A stretch of 64,000 bases of DNA. Origin: Stieleria magnilauensis. GTDB taxonomy: Bacteria > Planctomycetota > Planctomycetia > Pirellulales > Pirellulaceae. Position 1 is the first letter of the stretch. Every line of letters starts with the position of its first letter. Below are positions 35,855 through 44,585 of this stretch, piece by piece. The position numbers were made by a program, and so were the translations under genes. The stretch lies in contig CP036432.1 of assembly GCA_007753675.1 (NCBI GenBank), positions 8,682,233 to 8,746,232 of the forward strand. Reading direction: 5' to 3'. The notes beneath the pieces are model-generated. The model did not search any database. It saw nothing but the letters and a program-made list of their open reading frames with translations, and was not told where the DNA came from.

Positions 35855-37957
35855 CTATTTTCGTCGCTTGGCGGAGACTTTTCCGCTGACGAAGACTTTC
35901 AGCGAATGGCATGGCATTTCGACGGCCCGGTTGCTGGGCGGCATCGGTCCATCCAACTCGGGATAAATGTCTCTGGGGGAATCCGCGGCGGTGTCCAGGA
36001 ACAGGTTCCACTTCATACCACGTCCGATCGCCGGCAATTGCTGGGTCCGCTCGTCCCCGGTGCTGTTGAACATCATCACCAGGTCGCGGCCGAGTCCGGC
36101 GGGATCTTCCGAGCGACTCGGGGCGGCGATGTAGGCCACCATGCTCAGATGGTGTTGTCCCCAGTCCAAGGGGCTGCCGTCATCGGCGTACCACGAGACG
36201 TCGCGGATCAGCCGGCCATCGACAGGTTGGCCGGTCAGGAAATGGATCCGTCGGACAGTCGGTTGTTGGCGTCGGAAATGAATCAGCGTCTGGACGAATC
36301 GCAGCAGATCCTTGTTTTTCTCGACCAATCGCCAATCGAACCAACTCAGGTCGTTGTCTTGGCAGTAGGCGTTGTTGTTGCCGCGGGCGGTGCGTCGGAC
36401 TTCGTCACCACTGACGATCATCGGAACCCCTTGCGACAACAGCAGCGTGGCGAACATGTTGCGGACTTGTCGCGCCCGAATGGTGTTGACGCCTTTTCGA
36501 CGCGTCGGGCCTTCTACCCCGTAGTTGTCGCTGATGTTGTGGTTGTCGCCGTCGCGATTGTCTTCGCCGTTGGCTGCGTTGTGCTTTTCTTTGTAGCTGA
36601 CCAGGTCGTTGAGCGTGAAACCGTCGTGGCTGGTGATGAAGTTGATGCTGCAAAACGGCGGCCGTCCGGCATGCTCGTACAAGTCGCTGCTGCCGGCCAA
36701 GCGGGTCGCCAACGCGCCCAACGTTCCGCCATCGCCACGCCAAAAACCGCGCACGTCGTCGCGGTAGCGGCCGTTCCATTCGGCCCAGCGGTGATTGCCG
36801 AACGAACCGACCTGGTACGCACCGGCCGCATCCCAGGCTTCGGCGATGATCTTGGTGTCGGCCAACAACGGGTCTTCGGCGATCAATTCCACCATCGGCG
36901 GGTTGGGGACCAGGTTGCCGCTGCGGTCGCGTGACAAAATGCTGGCCAAGTCGAATCGAAAACCGTCGACGTGATAGTTGTGCACCCAATGCCGCAAGCA
37001 GTGGAAAATCATTTCGCGGACGACCGGGTGGTTGCCGTTGAGTGTGTTTCCACAGCCGCTGTAGTTGGTGTAGTGCGTGCCTTCGCTGAGGATGTAATAG
37101 ACCTGGTTTTCCAGTCCCTTGAACGACAACGTGGGGCCTTGCTCGTTGCCTTCGCAGGTGTGGTTGAACACGACATCCAAAATCACCTCGATCCCGGCCG
37201 CGTGCAGCGCCTTGACCATCTGTTTGAATTCGTTGACCTGGGCGCCGGGCCGTTTGTCGTGGGCGTATCCGCGGTGCGGAGAGAAAAACGCCATCGGGTC
37301 ATAACCCCAGTAATTGGGGCGTTGCGGCGGGTTGCCGTAGATATCCAAGATCGGGAATTCGTTGACCGGCATCAATTCGACGGCGGTCACACCGAGCGAC
37401 TGCAGATAAGGAATCTTTTCGATCACACCGAGGTAGGTCCCCGGGCATTTGATTTTTGCGGTGCGGCTTTTGGTGAATCCACGAACGTGCATCTCGTAGA
37501 TCACCGATTCGCTCAGCTCGCGGCGCAGGTGTCGGTCGCCTTCCCAATCAAAGTCGTCCTTGACGACGACGCACTTGGGCGGGCGAACGACGCCGTCGGT
37601 GCTTTTTCCAAACGTTCCTGCGAGCGCTTGGGCATAGGGATCGATCAAACGGGCGGCCGAATCGAATCGTTGCCCCTTGGCCGGATCCCACGGTCCGCTG
37701 GCTTGGTAATGGTACAGCTGGCCCGCTTCGAGCCCCTTGACGTTCAGACTCCACACATCACCCCAGCGATCGGTCTCGCGATCAAACTCGATGATGTCGG
37801 CCGGCTCCTGGTCGGTGACTTTGTTGTACAGCAGCAAACGCATTGCGGTTGCCGAGCGGCTGAAAACCGAAAACTGGACGCCGTTCTCCTGCAACGTTGC
37901 ACCGAACGGCGGTTGGTAGGTGAACTGAAGGTTTCCGGTCGGTTGTCGCATAAGCAT
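35855..37957 (-). CDS. glgX: Glycogen debranching enzyme GlgX (isoamylase type)
   Basis: The 700-residue protein has an N-terminal CBM48-like domain (GVQFSVFSRSATAMRLLLYN) and a GH13 barrel. The nucleophile Asp is in DGFRFDLAS, the acid/base Glu in IIAEAWDA and the transition-state Asp in ITSHDGFTLNDLVSYKEKHN. The length is typical of GlgX. It hydrolyses alpha-1,6 branches of phosphorylase-limit glycogen. It is cytoplasmic, with no signal peptide. It is divergent from purM; no other glycogen genes are adjacent. Confidence 0.95.
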   Translation of the reverse strand: MLMRQPTGNLQFTYQPPFGATLQENGVQFSVFSRSATAMRLLLYNKVTDQEPADIIEFDRETDRWGDVWSLNVKGLEAGQLYHYQASGPWDPAKGQRFDSAARLIDPYAQALAGTFGKSTDGVVRPPKCVVVKDDFDWEGDRHLRRELSESVIYEMHVRGFTKSRTAKIKCPGTYLGVIEKIPYLQSLGVTAVELMPVNEFPILDIYGNPPQRPNYWGYDPMAFFSPHRGYAHDKRPGAQVNEFKQMVKALHAAGIEVILDVVFNHTCEGNEQGPTLSFKGLENQVYYILSEGTHYTNYSGCGNTLNGNHPVVREMIFHCLRHWVHNYHVDGFRFDLASILSRDRSGNLVPNPPMVELIAEDPLLADTKIIAEAWDAAGAYQVGSFGNHRWAEWNGRYRDDVRGFWRGDGGTLGALATRLAGSSDLYEHAGRPPFCSINFITSHDGFTLNDLVSYKEKHNAANGEDNRDGDNHNISDNYGVEGPTRRKGVNTIRARQVRNMFATLLLSQGVPMIVSGDEVRRTARGNNNAYCQDNDLSWFDWRLVEKNKDLLRFVQTLIHFRRQQPTVRRIHFLTGQPVDGRLIRDVSWYADDGSPLDWGQHHLSMVAYIAAPSRSEDPAGLGRDLVMMFNSTGDERTQQLPAIGRGMKWNLFLDTAADSPRDIYPELDGPMPPSNRAVEMPCHSLKVFVSGKVSAKRRK

Positions 37958-38451
37958 GTTGTGAGTGTCTCCTGCAATCCTTTCTAAACGCGTCTGTGGG
38001 GTGACACACCATGTGTCATCTCCAATGCGCCTGCATCACGTGCCTGCACAATGCTTGCCAGAAACCCTACCACCTACCGACCGGAGATCAGAAACCCTCG
38101 GGGAGGAGATTGGAAAACAGGCAGGCAGTCGATCACGCGATGACGCCTAGCGATGGATTGCCGAAGAAACCTCAGGAAACAGTTGGTGAAACGGTGACGG
38201 TCGGGACTATCAGCCGGGTTTGGAACCCGACATCTCTTAGTCAACCGGCACAGTTTACCGTTTTTCGGCGTATTTGGCGGCCTCAATGACGGTTGACGGC
38301 CGCCCGCAGGAGTGGGCGGATCATCGCAGCGCACTACACCACGGATAATGGCGTTCTGATTGCCAGACGGCTACCAGAGCCGGGGCGAGGATGTCAAACT
38401 GGCTTTTGCTGACCAGACTTCCACTTCAATCTTGACTGCTGACCCCCCTCC
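37958..38451. other. Intergenic region between glgX and purM
   Basis: Nearly 500 bases without a convincing gene, holding the divergent promoters. A perfect hairpin TGACACACCATGTGTCA lies at 38002-38018, about 45 bases before the glgX start, and might be an operator or a 5' leader structure. Confidence 0.45.
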
Positions 38452-39510
38452 ATGGCTGCGACTTATAAGGACGCCGGCGTCGACCTCGACGTGTACGCCG
38501 AATCAATGCGGCGTTTACCCAAACTGATGCACCGCACTTTTTCGCCGCGCGTGCTGGCCAGCGATGGAGGGTTTGCCGGGCTGTTTCAACTCGATTTCGC
38601 CGGAAAACTGTTCGCCCGCAATTACGAACAACCCGTTCTGGTCAGCGGCACCGACGGCGTCGGGACCAAGCTGAAGATCGCCCAGACCACCGGCATCCAC
38701 CACACCGTCGGGATCGATCTGGTGGCGATGTGCGTCAATGACCTGCTCTGCACCGGCGCCGAACCGCTGTTCTTTCTCGATTATGTCGCGATGGGCAAAG
38801 ACGACCCGGCGCGGCTGGAAAAGATCGTTCAAGGCATCAGCGACGGCTGTGTCGCCGGCGACATGGCCCTGCTGGGCGGCGAAACCGCGATCATGCCCGA
38901 CATGTATGGCGATGAGGACTACGACTTGGCCGGCTTTGCCGTCGGAGTCGTCGAGCGAAAACGCCTGATCGACGGCAAACAAATCGGAGAGGGCGACGTC
39001 GTGCTGGGCATCGCGTCCAGCGGGCTGCACAGCAATGGCTTTTCGCTGGTCCGAAAAATCATCGCCGATGCCGGCCTGACCTGGGACTCCACCCCCGACG
39101 CCCTGGGCGGCAAGACGATCGCCCAAGAATGCCTGACGCCGACTCAGATCTACGTCGCCGCCGTCCGCGCGATCCAAAATCACTATCGCGTCAAACAAGT
39201 CATCCACGGCTTGGCCCACATCACCGGGGGCGGTATTGAAGAGAATCTGGACCGCATCCTGCCCCCCGGCGTCGACGCCGAGATCGATCCCACGTCTTGG
39301 GAACGCCCGGCAGTGTTCCGCTTTCTGCAGGAAACCGGCAAGGTGGCCGATGCCGAGATGCGACGGGTGTTCAACATGGGCATCGGCATGGCCATGATCG
39401 TCAGCGATTTTTATGCCGCCAGCATCCAATCCCAGCTGAACGAGCTGGGGATCGCGGCCACACCGATCGGACGGATCACCTTCGGTACCGGCAAGGTCCG
39501 CTACCTCTAG
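38452..39510 (+). CDS. purM: Phosphoribosylformylglycinamidine cyclo-ligase (AIR synthetase)
   Basis: The 352-residue protein starts [10 protein letters not shown] and has the ATP/FGAM-binding segments [35 protein letters not shown] and [13 protein letters not shown], plus the C-terminal [16 protein letters not shown]. It catalyses step five of purine synthesis (FGAM to AIR with ATP). The gene stands alone with no other pur genes next to it. The ATG follows a C-rich leader without a clear Shine-Dalgarno site. Confidence 0.96.
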   Translation: MAATYKDAGVDLDVYAESMRRLPKLMHRTFSPRVLASDGGFAGLFQLDFAGKLFARNYEQPVLVSGTDGVGTKLKIAQTTGIHHTVGIDLVAMCVNDLLCTGAEPLFFLDYVAMGKDDPARLEKIVQGISDGCVAGDMALLGGETAIMPDMYGDEDYDLAGFAVGVVERKRLIDGKQIGEGDVVLGIASSGLHSNGFSLVRKIIADAGLTWDSTPDALGGKTIAQECLTPTQIYVAAVRAIQNHYRVKQVIHGLAHITGGGIEENLDRILPPGVDAEIDPTSWERPAVFRFLQETGKVADAEMRRVFNMGIGMAMIVSDFYAASIQSQLNELGIAATPIGRITFGTGKVRYL

Positions 39511-39612
39511 TGCTTTGTCAACTTTTGGATTGAGGGTGCCGCGGAAAAGGCAACCCTCAGATCTGGATCGATTGCTACTCTACTCTTCCGTCTCAGCCCA
39601 ATTATCCAGGTC

Positions 39613-39689
39613 GTGGACGAGGCGACGAGTCCTTTTCTCCTCTTCCTCTGCAGTGGGCATATTGGCAGAGGACTCGTCGCCTCGTCCAC
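39613..39689. terminator. Perfect 21-bp inverted repeat between convergent genes
   Basis: Arms 39613-39633 and 39669-39689 are exactly complementary (left arm begins GTGGACGAGGCGACG, right arm ends CGTCGCCTCGTCCAC) around a 35-base loop. It lies between convergent purM and osmC. There is no adjacent T tract, so it is a hairpin barrier, or a mobile palindromic repeat, more than a textbook terminator. Confidence 0.6.
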
Positions 39690-39724
39690 TACCGCCTACC
39701 CGAAATGCAAGGTGAAACGGAGCA

Positions 39725-40141
39725 CTAGCGGTAAATGAACTCGATCGGTGCGTCGATGTCGGGATGAATGCTTTGGTGGACCGGGCATTTCCGCGCGGCC
39801 GTCTCCAGTCGGGTTCGCATCGCGGCGTCGTTGACCGAGCCGGCCGGCAGCGTCACGACCGTCCGTAGACCCCCGATGCGTCGCACCGGCTGCTGGATCA
39901 TCTCTTTGGTCACCGTGACCTCTGCCCCGGTGAGGTCCAATTCGTGACGTTCGGCGACGAGTCCCAAGATGGTCAACACACAGCTTCCCAGGGCGGTGGC
40001 GACCAGATCGGTGGGAGAGAACGATTCGCCCTTGCCGCCGTTGTCCAACGGCGCATCGGTGGTCAATGTTTTGCCGCTCGGACCGTGGGTGGCGGTGCAT
40101 CCGAGCTGGCCGGTGTACACCCCGTGAATCTCGACAGCCAT
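39725..40141 (-). CDS. OsmC/Ohr-family peroxiredoxin-like protein
   Basis: A 138-residue protein of OsmC fold. The two reactive cysteines are Cys54 (ALGSCVLTILG) and Cys119 (RKCPVHQSI); these reduce organic peroxides with thiol reductants in characterised members. FSPTDLVATA precedes the first Cys, as in the family. The ATG at 40141 is chosen because GAGGAG lies eight bases upstream; the longer reading has an untypical basic N-terminus. Oxidative-stress protection is the likely role. Confidence 0.92.
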   Translation of the reverse strand: MAVEIHGVYTGQLGCTATHGPSGKTLTTDAPLDNGGKGESFSPTDLVATALGSCVLTILGLVAERHELDLTGAEVTVTKEMIQQPVRRIGGLRTVVTLPAGSVNDAAMRTRLETAARKCPVHQSIHPDIDAPIEFIYR

Positions 40142-40522
40142 GTTTGCTACTCCTCGTCGCGCTACAGTGAATCGTGCTCGCCGTTGTTGACGGCGCCCCA
40201 TTGATAGCCGAACAGATCGGCGGGGGGGATCCGGGGAGAGCGATCAACCGGCCTGAAAGGTATGAGATTTTGGAAAAATTTCAGAAAACAAAACGTTTTT
40301 TCGAGCGTCTGATTAGCGTTAAGAGACGATTGCGGTAGATGGCGCAACATTACGCGTTTTGACTGAATCCGAAAACTTGACTCCGATTCGGGTCGACGTA
40401 GGTGTTGCCGCCTGATATTTCTGCGTCCCAGCAAAATTTACATTTTTGTTTGTCACTTCTGCGGCCGAAGTTCGCTTGTTCCCTTAGCTGAAACCCCCTT
40501 CTGCCGCTTGGGAGATAGCCCG
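40142..40522. other. Intergenic region between divergent osmC and BON-like gene
   Basis: About 380 bases, AT-richer than the surroundings (for example around 40260-40310 and 40430-40460), consistent with promoters in both directions. No gene is seen. Confidence 0.45.
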
Positions 40523-40762
40523 ATGGCTACTACACAATTTTCTGATTCGCGAATCACCAACCTGATTCAGCGAATCGACTCGGTCCTGTGTGCCCACCAC
40601 GAGCTCTGCAATCACCTGGCAGACCTCAAGATTTCGATGGAGGGGTCCCGCATCGTGCTTCGCGGTCACCTGCCGTCGGTGGCACTCAAGCAAGCTCTGG
40701 TACCGGCGATCCGCCAAGCCGGTGTGCTCGGGCAAGTTTGCAACTGCGTCGAAATCGCCTGA
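40523..40762 (+). CDS. Small BON-domain-like protein
   Basis: The 79-residue product reads MATTQFSDSRITNLIQRIDS at its start, then DLKISMEGSRIVLRGHLPSV and IRQAGVLGQVCNCVEI. The alpha-beta-beta-alpha-beta pattern with a central G-H-L/V turn fits a single BON domain, here without signal peptide or membrane span. GGGAGA lies eight bases before the start. BON domains bind membranes or lipids when exported; a cytoplasmic role for this one is unknown. Confidence 0.72.
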   Translation: MATTQFSDSRITNLIQRIDSVLCAHHELCNHLADLKISMEGSRIVLRGHLPSVALKQALVPAIRQAGVLGQVCNCVEIA

Positions 40763-40800
40763 GAGTCAGGTCGATCTCCATCAATTCAACGCCATTAAGT

Positions 40801-40847
40801 AGCCCGACGCGTAAGCGAGGGGCGACGCGTGGCCCCTCGCTAACGCC
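40801..40847 (+). repeat. Dispersed repeat (family C), copy 3
   Basis: It begins AGCCCGACGCGTAAGCGAGG and ends GGCCCCTCGCTAACGC; the outer parts are partly complementary, so it can form a hairpin. Related copies lie at 31.4 and 31.8 kb. Confidence 0.65.
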
Positions 40848-40888
40848 CAATACCACCTTCTTTCAAACCAATCGGGGTTGTTGTTTGA

Positions 40889-40956
40889 TAGCGGCAGGGC
40901 GCGAGCCCTCCGGTCTACCTACGCCGGCACCGGACGGCTCGCGGCCTGTCGGTTTA
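40889..40956. repeat. REP-like hairpin (family A) with a diverged right arm, next to the insertion sequence
   Basis: The left arm, TAGCGGCAGGGCGCGAGCCC..., matches the 62.2 kb copy closely. The right arm (ACCGGACGGCTCGCGGCC...) has drifted, and its last bases form part of the candidate left end of the IS1182 element. Confidence 0.65.
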
Positions 40957-42939
40957 GTGTATCCACAAAACGAGGGGAGGTGGCTTAGTAGGCATCGTCA
41001 CGATGTTTGCTATTCTTGGCGGATCGTCGTCGCGATTCACTTCTCACGCAGGGAGGCTTGCCCAGTGAGCCAGAGACAACCCAAGACCAGCTATTGGCAG
41101 GAAGCTCCTACACCACGCGGGCAACTGGTCCTCATTCCCACCGCCCTGGAGGAACTCATCCCTCAGGATCATCCCGTTCGCTTGGTCGACGAGATTCTCG
41201 ATCAGATGGACTGGACTGATTGGGAGGCGGCCTACAACGGCGGATTCGGTCAGCCGCCGATCCATCCCAGCGTAATGGCAAAGATCCTGCTGTTTGCCAT
41301 GATTCGGCGAATCCGATCCAGCCGGAACATTGAATACGAACTCAAGCATTCGATCGATTTTATCTGGCTTAGCAGCGGTCGCCGCATCGATCACAGCACG
41401 ATCAGCGACTTCCGCCGAAACAATAGTGATGCAGTCAAAGGCATCTTCAAACAAATGGTCAAGCTGGCGATCAACCTGGGGATCGCCAATCTCTCGGAAC
41501 TGTGCATCGACGGCACACGCATCCTGGCTGACGCCAACAAATACAAGACTTGGACGGCCAAACGATTAGCCAAAGCACTCGAAGAACTTGACGCGCAAAT
41601 TGATGAGGCCCTGGAAACCTTCGAAGTCAACGACGCATGCGACGAAGATCTCATCGGCCAGGACGTTTCGGCGGACCGCCTCCCCGCCGCCGTCGCCAAC
41701 TTGAAGTCACGCCGCTCACAACTGGCCGCTCATCTGGAGACGGTCAATGCGATGGACGAAGTCCGCAGGAAAAATGGGACGAAGGGCCCCGCCCAGTTAC
41801 CCAAGACTGACACGGACAGTCGCATTCTTCCCAATAAGGAGGGTGGTTACGCAGCCAACTTTACTCCGATGGCGACGACCGAAACGCAGAGCGGCCTGAT
41901 CGTTGCGGCGGACGTCTTGATCGGCAACGTCGAACACCACGAATTTGCCACCATCGTCGACTGTGTGGCCAACGACTTTGGAATTGACATTAAGCGAGTC
42001 ATGGCTGACTCGGCTTACACGACGGGCAAAAACCTCACTGCGGCTGAGGAAAAACAGATCGAACTGATTGGCCCGCTTGCCGAAACCAATCGCGAGAACA
42101 ACCCTGCCGAGCGTTCGGATTTGACTGAGCCCGTTGCCGCCGATCAGATTGATCAGTTGCCGGTTAATCCACAAACCAAACGATTTGACAAAGCAGCGTT
42201 TGTGTACGACGAAGCGAACGACTGCTATTACTGCCCGGCAGGCAAAGTGCTTTCACATCGGACGACCGAGAACACGACGCATGGCGACGGCTCTCCGGTG
42301 CAGCGAAAGGTTTACACCTGTTTTGAATGCGAGGGCTGCACGCTGGCTGGGCGTTGTCGCAAGAACGTGAAGCCAAAAGACGAGGCAAGCAGCAGCGAGG
42401 CATCGTCCCAGGAGTCCAGCGAAGCGACCTCGTCGGACAAGCGAGCGGGCAAGCGACGTGGTCGCAAGCCTGGCCCGCCACGTGGTCGCGAGACGATGCA
42501 TGATGAGCATGAAGGAGCGCGACGTCGGCAGCGTGCGCGAATGGAAACGCCTGCAGCCAAAGAGGCTTACTCTCGTCGTCAGCATTTCGGTGAAACGCCT
42601 TTCGCCGTGATCAAGAGCACGCTTGATATGCGGCGATTCCTGCTTCGAGGTATCGCAGGTGTGAATCAAGAATGGCGCTGGGCGGCGACCGGATTCAATC
42701 TGAAGAAAATCATGAGTTACTTGGCGAAGCTGCGCGCCGCCGCGGCGACACAATCGCTCGGAACAGCAAACTAGGGGAGATAGGGGGCATTTCGAACGAA
42801 ATCCGCCACAAGCGAACGCCACGATCCCGTCAACACGCTTACCAACGACTCTGGATGCCCCGCATAGCACCATAAAAGCCTCGTCCGGAACCAAAATCGA
42901 ATCAACCGTCCCCAGGAACTAAATCGACAGGCCGCGAGC
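40937..42939 (+). mobile_element. IS1182-family insertion sequence (boundaries tentative)
   Basis: An intact IS1182-type transposase gene is bracketed by a 22-base inverted repeat with one mismatch: 40937-40958 (GCTCGCGGCCTGTCGGTTTA...) and 42918-42939 on the other strand. That gives an element of about 2.0 kb, plausible for this family. No target duplication is obvious. The ends resemble part of a REP-like repeat, so they could instead be two repeat remnants lying next to a shorter element. Confidence 0.5.
41065..42774 (+). CDS. IS1182-family transposase
   Basis: From a GTG with GGGAGG nine bases upstream, the 569-residue protein starts SQRQPKTSYWQEAPTPRGQL. Residues about 45-120 are the DUF772 N-terminal domain (HPSVMAKILLFAMIRRIRSS). 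The DDE core includes Asp in LCIDGTRILAD, Asp in VMADSAYTTGKN and Glu in NQEWRWAATGFNLKK. A cysteine-rich insert (CYYCPAGKVL and CFECEGCTLAGRC) is typical of the DDE_Tnp_1_6 branch. The frame is complete, so the element may be active. There is a Ser/Glu-rich linker near residue 440. Confidence 0.93.
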   Translation: MSQRQPKTSYWQEAPTPRGQLVLIPTALEELIPQDHPVRLVDEILDQMDWTDWEAAYNGGFGQPPIHPSVMAKILLFAMIRRIRSSRNIEYELKHSIDFIWLSSGRRIDHSTISDFRRNNSDAVKGIFKQMVKLAINLGIANLSELCIDGTRILADANKYKTWTAKRLAKALEELDAQIDEALETFEVNDACDEDLIGQDVSADRLPAAVANLKSRRSQLAAHLETVNAMDEVRRKNGTKGPAQLPKTDTDSRILPNKEGGYAANFTPMATTETQSGLIVAADVLIGNVEHHEFATIVDCVANDFGIDIKRVMADSAYTTGKNLTAAEEKQIELIGPLAETNRENNPAERSDLTEPVAADQIDQLPVNPQTKRFDKAAFVYDEANDCYYCPAGKVLSHRTTENTTHGDGSPVQRKVYTCFECEGCTLAGRCRKNVKPKDEASSSEASSQESSEATSSDKRAGKRRGRKPGPPRGRETMHDEHEGARRRQRARMETPAAKEAYSRRQHFGETPFAVIKSTLDMRRFLLRGIAGVNQEWRWAATGFNLKKIMSYLAKLRAAAATQSLGTAN

Positions 42940-42969
42940 GTTCTGTCGATTCAATCGGTGAGGAGCAGC

Positions 42970-43040
42970 CCAGCCGCTGGCGCGAACCGGCTGACATCAA
43001 TTGACGATCAGCGGTTAGCCGCGGGCCAACGGGCCAACAC
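42970..43040. repeat. Dispersed repeat (family D), copy 1
   Basis: It carries GCTGGCGCGAACCGGCTGA at 42976-42994, followed by GATCAGCGGTTAGCCGCGGG. The first core recurs exactly near 51.3 kb. It is located just past the ketoacyl synthase stop codon. Confidence 0.6.
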
Positions 43041-43047
43041 GCGACGG

Positions 43048-44307
43048 CTAGATTCGGCCGATGATCACGACCGAGTTGATGCCGAGCATGCCGAACGAAT
43101 TGTTCAGGATGTAATCGACCTTACGAGCTTCCTGGACTTCGTTAAGCACCAGCCCCGGCAGCCGACAGTCTTCGTCGAGCGTATCGACATTGATCGTCGG
43201 GTGGACCGCAGAATCACGGAACGAGGCCAGATTGCCGGCCAACTCCAACGCCCCGGCGGCGCCCATCGCATGACCGATGTAGCTCTTGGTGTTGTTGATC
43301 CGGACGTTCTCACAGTCACCGAAGACCGATCGCAGTGCGGAGCATTCCTGAGCGTCGCCGCTGGAGGTCCCGGTCGCGTGGGTGCTGACGATGTCGATCT
43401 GATCGGGCTGCAATCCGGCTCGATCGAGCGCCATCTGGACGCACTGGGCCTGTCGTTCCGGGTTGGGCAAGACGAAATCGGTCGCGTCGGTGTTCATCGC
43501 ATAGCCGACCAATTCGCCGTAAATCTCCGCGCCACGTTTTTTCGCGTCGCTGAGCCGTTCGAGCGTGTACAAACAGCCGCCCTCGGCCACCACGATGCCG
43601 CTGCGGTCGACATCAAACGGCCGCGAGGCTTTGGCGGGGTCTTCGTGGCTGGCCAACGCGTTCTGGCTGTTGAAACTGGCAAAAATCCCGAACGTGTGAA
43701 TGCTCTCGCTGGTGCCGCCGGCGATCGCCAAATCACATTCGCCCAACCGCAACATCTGGGCACCTTGGATGATCCCCGCGTTTCCAGCGGCGCACGCCGC
43801 CCCGATCGTGTAGTGCGGACCGGTGACCTTTAAATTCAAGGCGATCTCACCGGCCGGGTTGTTGGCAACCGTTCGCGGATTGTGATGGTGCGACCAACAA
43901 CTGGTGTCATAGTCGAATCCCTTGATCACATAGATCTCGTTCTCGGTTTCCACGTTCCCGTGCTCGGTGACGCCGACGTAGATGCCGACCCGCGACTTGT
44001 CGGTGTTTTCCCAGTCGATTCCGGCATGCTTGATCGCCTCGTTGGCGGCATAGACGCCGACGCTGCCGGCGCGTGTCCCGCGACGGAGATCTTTCTTGGT
44101 TTGGTAGCGGGTCGTTTCGAAATCACAGATCCCCGCCAGCGTCTTGCCAAAATAGCGGATTTCGTAAGGCTTGACGCCGCTGCGTTTTTCCAACAGCGCT
44201 TCGCGAAACGCATCCCAATCATTTCCGTTGGGAGCGGTCAAGCCGATTCCGGTGATGACGATTCGCTGTTCGTCGGGTAATTCGGAGGCGAGATTGGGAG
44301 CGATCAC
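43048..44307 (-). CDS. Beta-ketoacyl-ACP synthase II-like protein (FabF/KAS family)
   Basis: From a GTG at 44307 the protein has 419 residues, the normal KAS length; longer readings add about 50 residues without family likeness. The thiolase-fold triad is intact: Cys172 (IGAACAAGNAG), His310 (STHATGTSSGD) and His346 (TKSYIGHAMGAAG). It condenses malonyl-ACP with acyl-ACP in fatty acid or polyketide chain extension. There is no acyl-carrier-protein or ketoreductase gene beside it, so it is not in the usual fab cluster. It is divergent from the terpene-cyclase-like gene and may serve a specialised lipid pathway; that is inference. Confidence 0.9.
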   Translation of the reverse strand: MIAPNLASELPDEQRIVITGIGLTAPNGNDWDAFREALLEKRSGVKPYEIRYFGKTLAGICDFETTRYQTKKDLRRGTRAGSVGVYAANEAIKHAGIDWENTDKSRVGIYVGVTEHGNVETENEIYVIKGFDYDTSCWSHHHNPRTVANNPAGEIALNLKVTGPHYTIGAACAAGNAGIIQGAQMLRLGECDLAIAGGTSESIHTFGIFASFNSQNALASHEDPAKASRPFDVDRSGIVVAEGGCLYTLERLSDAKKRGAEIYGELVGYAMNTDATDFVLPNPERQAQCVQMALDRAGLQPDQIDIVSTHATGTSSGDAQECSALRSVFGDCENVRINNTKSYIGHAMGAAGALELAGNLASFRDSAVHPTINVDTLDEDCRLPGLVLNEVQEARKVDYILNNSFGMLGINSVVIIGRI

Positions 44308-44585
44308 GTGTTTGCTGGGGTGGGGTCGGTCTGGTCGGTCGGGTTTCGCGTGCGTACAAATCCTTGCCTGCTGGAACCGAGCGTACCAGTTAAGAAATAA
44401 CCGATCAATGGTCGCCGACGACGCGATGGCTGGCTGGATATACTGAACCGGGGGGACAGTCACCGCGCAACATCCCTACCTGCTTTCGCGTCGCGGTGGT
44501 GTCGCCAGACGGCGGCCACCGCACGTCTGCTGCCGTCGCTCGTTCGAACGCCTTCCCCCCTGACACTTTTTGAGTCCGAATCGAT

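Noticed and set aside
43048-44307. Part of a polyketide synthase cluster
   Set aside because: Only a single discrete KAS is present; no acyltransferase, ACP, chain-length factor or modular domain is nearby.
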